From Pseudomonas extremaustralis (lineage in GTDB: Bacteria > Pseudomonadota > Gammaproteobacteria > Pseudomonadales > Pseudomonadaceae): 64,000 nt of DNA. The stretch is from positions 4,324,001-4,388,000 of the forward strand of contig NZ_LT629689.1 of NCBI RefSeq assembly GCF_900102035.1. The letters run 5' to 3'. The notes under the pieces were generated by a model. The model searched no databases. It was not told the origin of the DNA and saw nothing but the letters and a program-made list of their open reading frames with translations. Below are positions 48,320-55,733 of this stretch, one piece after another (the stretch's first letter is position 1; each line of letters begins with the position of its first letter). The translations under genes and the position numbers were made by a program.

Positions 48320-48604
48320 AAGCCCGACCCGCACTCGGTGAGCAGCAGCGCGCTCAAGTTCTCGGTCAGCCAGCAGCACGAAGGCCCGCATCGGCCAGGA
48401 CACCCGGGTCAACGCGGCCCTCGAAGGCATGTACCGCAGCAAGGTCTACGTCGAAGACACCAACACCCAACCTGCCGCGCCGGGCTACAGCGTGTTCAAC
48501 TGGCGCGCCCGCTTCGAGCAGAAGATCGAACACTGGACCTGCCACCAGACCCTGTGCCCGGACGCTCGTGCTATGCCGGGACCGGTGCGCAGTACCAGTT
48601 CTGA
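48320..48604 (+). pseudogene. Remnant of a TonB-dependent receptor, C-terminal part
   Basis: Only scraps of the barrel remain, in two frames. One frame reads GQDTRVNAALEGMYRSKVYV followed by a strand-like stretch that ends FNWRARFEQKIEHWTCHQT, typical of the last strands of a siderophore receptor. After a shift the other frame ends YAGTGAQYQF and a stop, the C-terminal phenylalanine being the usual outer-membrane signature. At least one frameshift and a deletion of the intervening strands are needed. No N-terminal plug or promoter is left. The remnant ends at the base before the permease stop. Confidence 0.75.
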
Positions 48605-49531
48605 TCAGTGGCTCTGTACCGCCCGGCGGCTGGCAAAACTGAAGGTCAGCACCAGGAAAATCAGCACGCCCGTCGCCACCTGCTGCCAATAGAAATTCCA
48701 GCCGATCAGCAGCAGGCCGTTGGCGATCACGTTGATAAACAGCACGCCCAACAGGGTTCCGGGAATGTTCGCCCGGCCCTGTCGGCTCAAGGTGGTGCCG
48801 ATAAATACCGCGCCAATGGCGTTGAGCAAAAACGCGTTGCCGGACAGTGGCACATAGGCCCCGACCGTGGTGCTGAGCAACACCCCCGCCACGCCACAGG
48901 CCAAAGCGGTGGCCAGGGCGACGAGCGTGACGATGCGCCGCACCGACAACCCCGAGTAATACGCCAGCAGCGGTTGCGTGCCCTGGGCCAGCAATTCACG
49001 GCCCAGGCGTCCGCGCGCCAGGGCCAGGCCGTAGACCAGCGCCAGCGCCACGACGATCAGCAGCGGCGTCAGGCCCGTCAGTTCAGGCTTCAAACCCTGG
49101 GCCAGATAGATCGGCTGGCCGCCATCCGAGAGCAATTGCTGGGCGCTGGTGCCGATGAACAACGTGCCCAGGGTCGCCAGGAAAGGACTGATCCGCAGCC
49201 CGGCAATCAGGCCGGCGTTCAACCCCCCCACCATCAGCCCGGCCCCCAGCGCGCCCGTTATGGCGACGGCCCAGCTGTGTCCGCCGTTGAGCAGCACCAC
49301 AAAGCTGAAACTGGCGAAATCCAGCGCCGTGCCCACCGACAGGTCGATGCCGCCGGCCGCCACCGCGTATGTCATGCCGATGGCGACAATCGCCAGCAGC
49401 ACGAAGTTGTTCAGCACCAGGCTTTTAAGATTTCCGCCGCTCAGAAACCCTGGCGCGGCCAAGGCAAAGACCACCACGATCAGCGCGAACACCAGCGGCA
49501 GCGTCAGCGGCAATAAAGAACGCAGATTCAT
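48605..49531 (-). CDS. CUT2 sugar ABC transporter permease (second)
   Basis: A 308-residue polytopic membrane protein of the RbsC/AraH/XylH (BPD_transp_2) family. The typical stretch AAGGIDLSVGTALDFASF marks helix 2-3. Its ATG shares one base with the stop of the upstream permease gene (TGATG), so translation is coupled. It is fourth and last gene of the operon. Substrate cannot be read from the permease. The family pairs two different permeases, as here. Confidence 0.9.
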   Translation of the reverse strand: MNLRSLLPLTLPLVFALIVVVFALAAPGFLSGGNLKSLVLNNFVLLAIVAIGMTYAVAAGGIDLSVGTALDFASFSFVVLLNGGHSWAVAITGALGAGLMVGGLNAGLIAGLRISPFLATLGTLFIGTSAQQLLSDGGQPIYLAQGLKPELTGLTPLLIVVALALVYGLALARGRLGRELLAQGTQPLLAYYSGLSVRRIVTLVALATALACGVAGVLLSTTVGAYVPLSGNAFLLNAIGAVFIGTTLSRQGRANIPGTLLGVLFINVIANGLLLIGWNFYWQQVATGVLIFLVLTFSFASRRAVQSH

Positions 49532-50514
49532 CACTGCCCCCCTCGGTTCAATGCGCTGGACGCGGCCACCACCAGCAGAATCAACACGCCCTGCACGCCG
49601 TTGACCCAGAAACTCGAGACATTGAGCAGTTGAAAGCCATTGATCAGAAAACCGATCAACAGCGCCGCCAGCAAGGTGCCGGGGATACTCGCCACCCATC
49701 GCCGGGAAAACACCACGCCAAGAAAGGCAATCGCCACCACCGACAGCAACATGTCGCCGGACCCCGTGGTGCTGCCACTGAAAAACGCTGCCGAACACAA
49801 TGCAGCCACCGCCGCGCACAGGCCCGAGAGCAGGTAACTCGACAGCACATAACCCTGCACGCGAATGCCCGCCGCCTCGGCCGCTTGCGGATATTCACCC
49901 ACCGCGTGCAGGCGCAGCCCATAGGCCGAATGCTGGATCAGCAAGGTCAGCACGCCCGCGCTCACCAGCAACACCCACGCCAGCGCCGGCACCGACAGCC
50001 AAGACCCGCCGCTGAGCAGGTCGAGCAACGGCGAATCGGTGGAGACCACCGTATTTTCAGTCAGCACCAGTTCCAGCCCGGCCAGCACGTTCATGCTTGC
50101 CAGGGTCGCCAACAGCGGCGGCAGGCGCAGCAGCACCACGGCCAGACCATTGAGCAAGCCGACCGCCAGGCCGCAGCCCAGGGTCAATAGCAGACTGAGC
50201 CACAGCTCCAGGCCGGCATTGTTGAGGCGACTGAACACCGCGGCGCACAACCCCAGGTTGGCCGCCAGCGACAGGTCGAGCCCGCCGGCCAGCACATTCG
50301 AACCGCCGCCGATAATCACGCAGGTCAGCCCGAAAGCCAGCACACCGAGGATCGCCGACTGGCTGAACACGTTGGCCAAGTTGCCCACCGACAGAAAGTT
50401 CGGCGCAGCCACGGCGAACCCCAGCAGGATCGCCAGGAACACGCCCATCGAACCCCGACGCAGCACCGCCCTCCACACACGCTGCGATAACCCGGGCGTA
50501 GCGACCTCAAGCAT
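49531..50514 (-). CDS. CUT2 sugar ABC transporter permease (first)
   Basis: A 327-residue membrane protein of the same family, with GGGSNVLAGGLDLSLAANLGLCA as the characteristic region and about 8-10 helices. It is third in the operon. Its ATG at 50514 overlaps the ATPase stop by 8 bases. The frame is open further upstream within the ATPase gene but no start there is better. Confidence 0.9.
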   Translation of the reverse strand: MLEVATPGLSQRVWRAVLRRGSMGVFLAILLGFAVAAPNFLSVGNLANVFSQSAILGVLAFGLTCVIIGGGSNVLAGGLDLSLAANLGLCAAVFSRLNNAGLELWLSLLLTLGCGLAVGLLNGLAVVLLRLPPLLATLASMNVLAGLELVLTENTVVSTDSPLLDLLSGGSWLSVPALAWVLLVSAGVLTLLIQHSAYGLRLHAVGEYPQAAEAAGIRVQGYVLSSYLLSGLCAAVAALCSAAFFSGSTTGSGDMLLSVVAIAFLGVVFSRRWVASIPGTLLAALLIGFLINGFQLLNVSSFWVNGVQGVLILLVVAASSALNRGGQ

Positions 50515-52030
50515 GTTCGACCTCCCGCGCCCGTCCTGCAGAAGCGCGCGACGCCCCGGTCGCGCAGGCCAGCAACTGATCGCTGTCGACCTCCCCTGCG
50601 CGAAACTCTGCGGCGATTTCGCCGCGATGCAGCACCACAATCCGGTCGCTGATACCCAGCAACTCCGGCAAATCCGAAGACAGCACCAGCACCGCCGCGC
50701 CCTCTTGCACCAGCCGGCCGATCACACGATAGATCTCCACTTTGGCCCCCACATCCACCCCCACGCACGGCTCATCCAGCAGATACACCGCCGAGCGCCG
50801 GCTCAACCATTTACCCAAAGCGACTTTCTGCTGGTTGCCGCCACTGAGTTGGCTGACAGCCGCATGCGGCCCCGGCGCCTTGATCGCCAGCTCATCGATC
50901 AACCGCAGCGTTTGCGCCTGCTCCTGGCGGCGACTCAACAACCCCCAGCGGCTGAAGCGCCCAAGCCCCGCCAGCGTGAGGTTTTCCAGGACTGACAGTG
51001 CCGGCGAAATCCCCTGGCTGCGTCGTTCTTCCGGCACCAGCGCAATGCCTGCGGCAATCGCCTGGCCCGGCGAGCGCAGGCGCAGCAAACGCCCGTCCAG
51101 GTGCACACTGCCGCTGTTGGCACGCTCGACGCCGAACAGCGTCTTGAACAATTCCTTGGCCCCCGAGCCGACCAGCCCGGTCAGGCCGACGATTTCACCG
51201 CGTCGAACTTCCAGGTCGATCTGCCGATAGCGCCGCGCCAAGCTCAAGCCACGCACCAGCAATAACGGCGGCCCCAACTCGACGCTGGCCTTGGGATACA
51301 TATCCTGGACCTCGCGATTGACCATCAGCCGCGCAATTTCTGCGCTGGAGGTCTGCCGTGGCTGCACCACGGCCACATCGCGGCCATTACGCAGCACCGT
51401 GACCTCATCGCATAGGCTGTCGATTTCCTGCAGGTAATGGGAGATGTACAGGATCGACAAGCCCTGGTCGCGCAGGCGCTTGACGATGCGCAGCAACTGG
51501 TCGACTTCACGCTTGACCAACGCCACGCTGGGCTCGTCGAACACCAGGATCTTCGGCTGGCGGATCAATGCGCGGGTGATCTGCAGCACTTGGCGTTCGG
51601 CACTGTTCAACTCGCCCACCCGCACGCCCGCCGGCAACTGCAGATCGAAATATTCACCCAGCAAACGCTCGGCTTCGTGCTGTTGCCTGCGCCGGTCAAC
51701 GAACGGACCGCGCCGCAGCTCATGCCCGAAAAACAGTGCCTCGCCCACGGTGAAACTCGCCGGCAACAGGCGCTCCTGATGGATGAACTGCACGCCCAGC
51801 GCATCCACCTGGCGCGGCGACAACCGGTCATACACGCGGCCATCGATACTGACCTGCCCCGCATCCGCCGCGTGGATACCGGCCAGGATCTTGATCAAGG
51901 TCGACTTGCCCGCGCCGTTCTCGCCCACCAGGCCGTGGATGGTGCCGCGTTCGACTTTAAGGCTGGCGTCGTCCAGCGCCTGGGTGGCGCCGAAGCGTTT
52001 ACGCACATGCTGCAAGTGCAACGCCGTCAT
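50507..52030 (-). CDS. CUT2 sugar ABC transporter ATP-binding protein (tandem domains)
   Basis: A 507-residue protein of two fused ATPase domains, as in RbsA/XylG/AraG. Domain 1 has VGENGAGKST (Walker A) and KILVFDEPSVAL (Walker B) with a degraded signature (NSAERQVLQI). Domain 2 has a poor Walker A (GLVGSGAKELFKTLFG) but a good signature (LSGGNQQKV) and Walker B (VYLLDEP). This asymmetric pattern is normal in the family. ATG at 52030 shares one base with the stop of the binding-protein gene. Confidence 0.93.
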   Translation of the reverse strand: MTALHLQHVRKRFGATQALDDASLKVERGTIHGLVGENGAGKSTLIKILAGIHAADAGQVSIDGRVYDRLSPRQVDALGVQFIHQERLLPASFTVGEALFFGHELRRGPFVDRRRQQHEAERLLGEYFDLQLPAGVRVGELNSAERQVLQITRALIRQPKILVFDEPSVALVKREVDQLLRIVKRLRDQGLSILYISHYLQEIDSLCDEVTVLRNGRDVAVVQPRQTSSAEIARLMVNREVQDMYPKASVELGPPLLLVRGLSLARRYRQIDLEVRRGEIVGLTGLVGSGAKELFKTLFGVERANSGSVHLDGRLLRLRSPGQAIAAGIALVPEERRSQGISPALSVLENLTLAGLGRFSRWGLLSRRQEQAQTLRLIDELAIKAPGPHAAVSQLSGGNQQKVALGKWLSRRSAVYLLDEPCVGVDVGAKVEIYRVIGRLVQEGAAVLVLSSDLPELLGISDRIVVLHRGEIAAEFRAGEVDSDQLLACATGASRASAGRAREVEHA

Positions 52031-53016
52031 CAGTCACCCCGCAATTGCTGGACTTGCGCCAGGTTGTCGGCGGTGGTCAGCAGGGTGGCCACATGGGTTT
52101 CCTTGGGCAAGTCACGCTGGCCGGCCAGGTAGCGCGCCACGTTCTGCACGGCGGTCTTGCCGATCAGCGCCGGTTGCTGCGCCACCACCGCGCCCACCGG
52201 CGAGTTCGCCTGGCCCAGCAGCGCCAGCACTTCGGGAGTGCCATCAACACCGTAGGTCTTGATTTCGGTGCGCTTGGCGTCGATCAACGCCTTGCTCGCC
52301 CCCAGTTGCGGGATATCCCATGCCGCCCAGATCGCCGACACACTGCCCGCCGGGTATTTGTTGAGCAGCGCCGACACCTGGGAATAGGCGTCCTGCACGG
52401 TGTTGGGGATCACATCACGCAGCTCCGGCTGGATGATCTCCAGTTGCGGATGGTCCTTGAGCGCCAGCTTCAACTGGTCATAACGGATGGCACACACCGG
52501 CACGCCGTAGAAACCGTTGAACACCAGGATCTTGCCTTTGCCACCGGCGTCCTTGATCAATTGATCGGCCAGGGCCTTGCCGGTGGCGACGTTGTCCGAG
52601 GTGGTGTTGTTCAGGCTGTATTGCGACGGCACATCAATGGTGAACAGCGGAATGCCGGCCTTGCTGATGCGCTTGAGCCAGGGGTCGATCACGCTGAGGG
52701 TACCGAGGGTCTGGATCACGGCATCGGGTTTCTGGGTGACCACGGTCTGCAACTGGGTCACCAGGTTCTTGTCGTTGCGCCCGGCATCGAGCGTGATCGG
52801 CGTACCGCCCAGGCGCTTGATCTCATCGACCTGCGCCTGGAACGCCTTGATATCGAAATAGTGACTGGTCCCGGTCATGCTGACCGCAATGCGCTTGCCG
52901 GCCAGGGACGGCACGGCATCATCGCCTTCGGCGGCCTGGACGACGGCGGCCTGGCCCAGCAACAACGCGGCGCCAAGGCAGATCAAACGGGAAAGCGAGG
53001 AAAGGCTGAAAGGCAT
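52030..53016 (-). CDS. Periplasmic sugar-binding protein of the CUT2 ABC transporter
   Basis: A 328-residue exported protein: Sec signal MPFSLSSLSRLICLGAALLL with cleavage near VQA-AEG. The mature part has the ribose-type periplasmic binding fold: KRIAVSMTGTSHYFDIKAF, then PDAVIQTLGTLSVIDPWLKRI, FTIDVPSQYSLNNTTSDNVATG. It is first gene of the operon, with GGAG 6 bases before the ATG and a sigma-54 type promoter further upstream. Likely ligand is a monosaccharide or polyol; not readable here. Confidence 0.9.
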   Translation of the reverse strand: MPFSLSSLSRLICLGAALLLGQAAVVQAAEGDDAVPSLAGKRIAVSMTGTSHYFDIKAFQAQVDEIKRLGGTPITLDAGRNDKNLVTQLQTVVTQKPDAVIQTLGTLSVIDPWLKRISKAGIPLFTIDVPSQYSLNNTTSDNVATGKALADQLIKDAGGKGKILVFNGFYGVPVCAIRYDQLKLALKDHPQLEIIQPELRDVIPNTVQDAYSQVSALLNKYPAGSVSAIWAAWDIPQLGASKALIDAKRTEIKTYGVDGTPEVLALLGQANSPVGAVVAQQPALIGKTAVQNVARYLAGQRDLPKETHVATLLTTADNLAQVQQLRGD

Positions 53017-53060
53017 ACAGGGCTCCGCTGCGACCGATGAAAGGGTTCACCAGACGGCAT

Positions 53061-53076
53061 TGCAGAGCCCGTGCCA
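53061..53076 (-). promoter_or_regulatory. Sigma-54 (RpoN) -24/-12 promoter for the sugar ABC operon
   Basis: On the minus strand TGGCACGGGCTCTGCA: the GG and GC are separated by exactly 10 bases, the -24 element TGGCACG is a perfect match and the -12 element is CTGC for consensus TTGC. The expected start of transcription is near 53050, 34 bases before the ATG. Confidence 0.65.
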
Positions 53077-53147
53077 GGATTTTTATCGCGTTAAATCAAC
53101 AGGATAAGAACCTTGAAGGAAAACAGGCTGTCGCTATCGGCTATCAA

Positions 53148-53173
53148 TTGCCTGATGGGTGTTGCTCAGGCAA
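53148..53173. promoter_or_regulatory. Inverted repeat, candidate enhancer-binding site for the sigma-54 promoter
   Basis: TTGCCTGA and TCAGGCAA are an exact 8-base inverted pair with 10 bases between. The centre is about 110 bases upstream of the likely transcription start of the ABC operon, the usual distance of an NtrC-type activator site. A second weaker pair, AGTGAT at 53175 and ATCACT at 53194, lies just upstream. Confidence 0.45.
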
Positions 53174-53244
53174 CAGTGATGACTATCACACAGATCACTA
53201 GACTCTCCACCGTAAGCCCTTATCGACGGCCCAGGCTCCCCGCG

Positions 53245-53273
53245 TTGACACTCCAAAACCGCAAGCATAGAAT
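53245..53273 (+). promoter_or_regulatory. Strong sigma-70 promoter of a candidate small RNA
   Basis: A perfect TTGACA, 17 bases, then TAGAAT (5 of 6). It points into a gap with no reading frame, about 40 bases before a terminator hairpin. Confidence 0.65.
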
Positions 53274-53280
53274 CGGCCGC

Positions 53281-53340
53281 AAATGGACTGGGGGATCCCG
53301 GTCGGCGCTATAGCCTCGGTGAGCTTCACCGGGGCTTTTC
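53281..53340 (+). ncRNA. Candidate small RNA (about 60 nt)
   Basis: The unit consists of the promoter at 53245-53273, a presumed start near 53281, a small GGGATCCC palindrome and a final hairpin with T-tract ending near 53340. No ribosome-binding site with a sensible reading frame is seen. It matches no Pseudomonas sRNA I recall. The 3' 15 bases overlap the end of the DUF3800 gene on the other strand. Existence is inferred from signals, not proven. Confidence 0.45.
53312..53340 (+). terminator. Rho-independent terminator
   Basis: AGCCTCGGTGA pairs with TCACCGGGGCT (11 pairs, one of them G-U) around a GCT loop; TTT and a further T-rich stretch follow. It points to the plus strand. Confidence 0.7.
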
Positions 53341-54204
53341 GCTTTCTGCAACAGGAAAAATCTTCAGCCCCCAATTTTCAAAACCCTCACCCACCTTGCT
53401 CCGCCCCCCGCTGCAATAAAACTTGCGTGTGAGGACGTCAAAGGCACGATTCTCCTGACCTGGCCGCAAAACACTCATGCCAATGGGGCGGGCAACCAGA
53501 TCCGCAAGCTGCAACCCCGTTGAGTTCACCTGCTTGGTCGCGAACACGATTTCAAACGGCAGGCGAATACCTAGACGATTGGCGCCGTCGCACATCCGAC
53601 GAAACTCCAATTCAAGCTCGTTATCCTCTTTACGACCTCGACGCTCGAAAATCACGTGAGTCAACGCGCCTTGCTGATTTTTCTCTTGGAGAAACTCGTA
53701 GAGCGTTTCAAGACAGAAACCTAAAGCCAGATGGTAAGGGTTATGTATCGGGCCTTGCTGCTCCCGAAGAGTGGCTTTATCAATCACACAACTGATCAAG
53801 ACAAAATTGCTCGACTCAATGATGCTCGTCAGCTCTTCGAGAAAAGCATGCTTGTGCTGGCGAGAGGCGAACATGCTCGAGAATGCCCCTTTTTCCTTTC
53901 GGATCTCCAGTTCATGTAAGCCGACAAGATCATGGCCCATATGATTGAACTTGAACTTTTGAAGGGCAGGGATGACTTTTTCACAATAATGTCGCTTGTG
54001 GAAAACGCAGAAAGCCAAAACAAACATGGGGTAGTTGACATCGAGTGTCTGCATCCCGTGATCGCCACTTTCATCCACATAGACAATGAAATTGCTGAAC
54101 GCCCCCGTTGGCGGCTTCGCCGCCACAACTTCTGCATCGCGCTCAGCCTCACTCTCACTTTCAAAAAGAAGAAACTGCGGGGAGGTTAGTTTTTCATCAG
54201 CCAT
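53326..54204 (-). CDS. DUF3800-domain protein
   Basis: A 292-residue protein with the family's N-terminal YVDESGDHG (the acidic DES motif of a possible metal-dependent nuclease fold) and the C-terminal LQLADLVARPIG. A second conserved acidic stretch is VIFERRGRKEDNELELEF. Function is not known; homologues are common in mobile islands and near phage-defence genes. I counted 29 G+C in each of two 60-base stretches (53881-53940, 54001-54060), against 39 of 60 in 55021-55080, which suggests transfer. No partner gene is seen beside it. Confidence 0.85.
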   Translation of the reverse strand: MADEKLTSPQFLLFESESEAERDAEVVAAKPPTGAFSNFIVYVDESGDHGMQTLDVNYPMFVLAFCVFHKRHYCEKVIPALQKFKFNHMGHDLVGLHELEIRKEKGAFSSMFASRQHKHAFLEELTSIIESSNFVLISCVIDKATLREQQGPIHNPYHLALGFCLETLYEFLQEKNQQGALTHVIFERRGRKEDNELELEFRRMCDGANRLGIRLPFEIVFATKQVNSTGLQLADLVARPIGMSVLRPGQENRAFDVLTRKFYCSGGRSKVGEGFENWGLKIFPVAESEKPR

Positions 54205-54275
54205 GGGATGTTTAATCCTGGTTTTTACGGGACTTCAGGGGCGCCCACCGACATCTATACTGCCCTCCTTCACTG

Positions 54276-55733
54276 CTACAGAGAGCCTCCAGCCTGGACT
54301 CCTTCAGGCAAGCGCTGATCAATCACTCGGTACAACCCACTGTCCTGCGGCCAGTTACGCATGAATCGCGCCCGGTCCTTGGCGTACGCCGGGGCGAAGC
54401 TGGCGGTGGAGGTGTGTTGGCACATCGCGTCCAGGTCGATCAGGGCCCAGCGGCCTTCGTGCCAGAACAGGTTGTGGCCCTTGAGGTCGCCGTGGCTGAT
54501 GCGCTCGCCAATCAGCTCGGCAAACAGCTGGTCCAGGGCTTGCAGCTCGTTTTCCGGCGCGTCGCCGTGTTCGATGTAGGGCGCGAAGCGCTCGATGATG
54601 TCCGGTCCCGGCAGGTATTCGGTGATCAGGTAGGCACGACGGCGCAGCCAGAAAAAGCGTTTTTCCAGCACGGCCAGGGGCTTGGGCGTGGCGATGCCGA
54701 GGAACGCCAGGCGGTTGCCTTCACGCCAGGAGTGCCAGGCGCGGCTCGGGCGCCAGAAGCGCTTGAGCCAATGGGCGACGTTCTTGATGTTGTAGCGTTT
54801 GATCACCAGCGGGCGACCGGCCACCTCGACTTTGGCCACGCTGGCTGCGCCACCGGTCTTGTACAGGTGGCCCTGATCCAGCAAGGCGTCGGCCTGCGCC
54901 AGCACCGGCAGCATCGCGGCCTCTTCCTCGCGACGAATCGCGCGCAAGGCAAAAGCCCCGCGCGCCACGCTGAACAGCGTGCACTCGCGGCCGACCTTGT
55001 TCAGAAAGTCCTTCAGGCGCCAGGCGCTGACCTTGCGCACCTGTTTTTCCAGGGCTTCGAGGGGCAAGGCGTGTTCGCCGTTGCTCAGCAGGTAGTACAC
55101 CAGCAGTTCTTCGGTGAACGGCTGAAGATTTTTCGGCAACTGGGCGAAAAACACCCCGAGGTTTTCCAGCACCCGATTGCGCGACAACGGCTTGCCGGCC
55201 TCTTCGACGCGAATGCCGGCGCCGTCGATCAGGTACAGCTTGTCGTGCTGGCGCAGCAGGTTGTCCAGGTGCAGGTCTTCTTGCCACAGGCCTTTGGCGT
55301 GCATCCGGGCAATTGCGTCCAGCGCCTCGGCCAGCACGGCGGTTTGCTCGTCGGCCAACGGCGGCAGGCCTTCGACGGCGTGCCAGGCGTCAGCCAGGCT
55401 TTCGGCGCCTTCGAGGAACTCGAACAGCAGCCAGCCGCCCTCGCCTTCCTGCAAGCCATCGGCGAGCAACAGCGGCGTGGTCAGGCCTTGCTCGGCCAGC
55501 AGACGCACGCCGTGCAGTTCACGCTGAAAATGCCGCGCGGCCTTGCTGCCCACCAATAACTTGGCCAGCACCGGACGCCCGCGCCATACCGCCGCGCCCA
55601 CGTAGCGCTCGCCCGGCAACACCCGCAACAGGCTCAACAGTTGCAGTTGGCCGGGGCCGGCGGCGTCCGCCAGGTCAATGCTCAGCGGCAGGCTCGGCGT
55701 GCGGCCGGCGCTTTTCAGCTCGGACAGGCGCAT
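54276..55733 (-). CDS. Tandem kinase-like LPS protein (PA5006-type)
   Basis: A 485-residue cytoplasmic protein with two kinase-like modules. The first catalytic loop is in GLWQEDLHLDNLLRQHD, followed by LIDGAG; the second is ISHGDLKGHNLFWHEGRWA, followed by LIDLDAM. Each has the D-x4-N spacing and an aspartate for metal binding, so both may be active. Start ATG 55733 shares one base with the wapQ stop. In P. aeruginosa the same place holds PA5006, next to wapO; here the insert separates them. Probably phosphorylates an LPS core sugar. Confidence 0.8.
   Translation of the reverse strand: MRLSELKSAGRTPSLPLSIDLADAAGPGQLQLLSLLRVLPGERYVGAAVWRGRPVLAKLLVGSKAARHFQRELHGVRLLAEQGLTTPLLLADGLQEGEGGWLLFEFLEGAESLADAWHAVEGLPPLADEQTAVLAEALDAIARMHAKGLWQEDLHLDNLLRQHDKLYLIDGAGIRVEEAGKPLSRNRVLENLGVFFAQLPKNLQPFTEELLVYYLLSNGEHALPLEALEKQVRKVSAWRLKDFLNKVGRECTLFSVARGAFALRAIRREEEAAMLPVLAQADALLDQGHLYKTGGAASVAKVEVAGRPLVIKRYNIKNVAHWLKRFWRPSRAWHSWREGNRLAFLGIATPKPLAVLEKRFFWLRRRAYLITEYLPGPDIIERFAPYIEHGDAPENELQALDQLFAELIGERISHGDLKGHNLFWHEGRWALIDLDAMCQHTSTASFAPAYAKDRARFMRNWPQDSGLYRVIDQRLPEGVQAGGSL

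Noticed and set aside
50507..52030. Poor Walker A in the second ATPase domain taken as a defect
   Set aside because: The asymmetric tandem ATPase is normal for CUT2 transporters.
48605..53016. AI-2 (Lsr) importer
   Set aside because: The gene order is of CUT2 type, but no lsrK, lsrR, lsrF or lsrG is near and the binding protein shows no Lsr-specific signature I recognise.
53017..53325. A tRNA or tmRNA gene as integration site for the insert
   Set aside because: No cloverleaf, anticodon arm or CCA end can be folded by eye in this gap.
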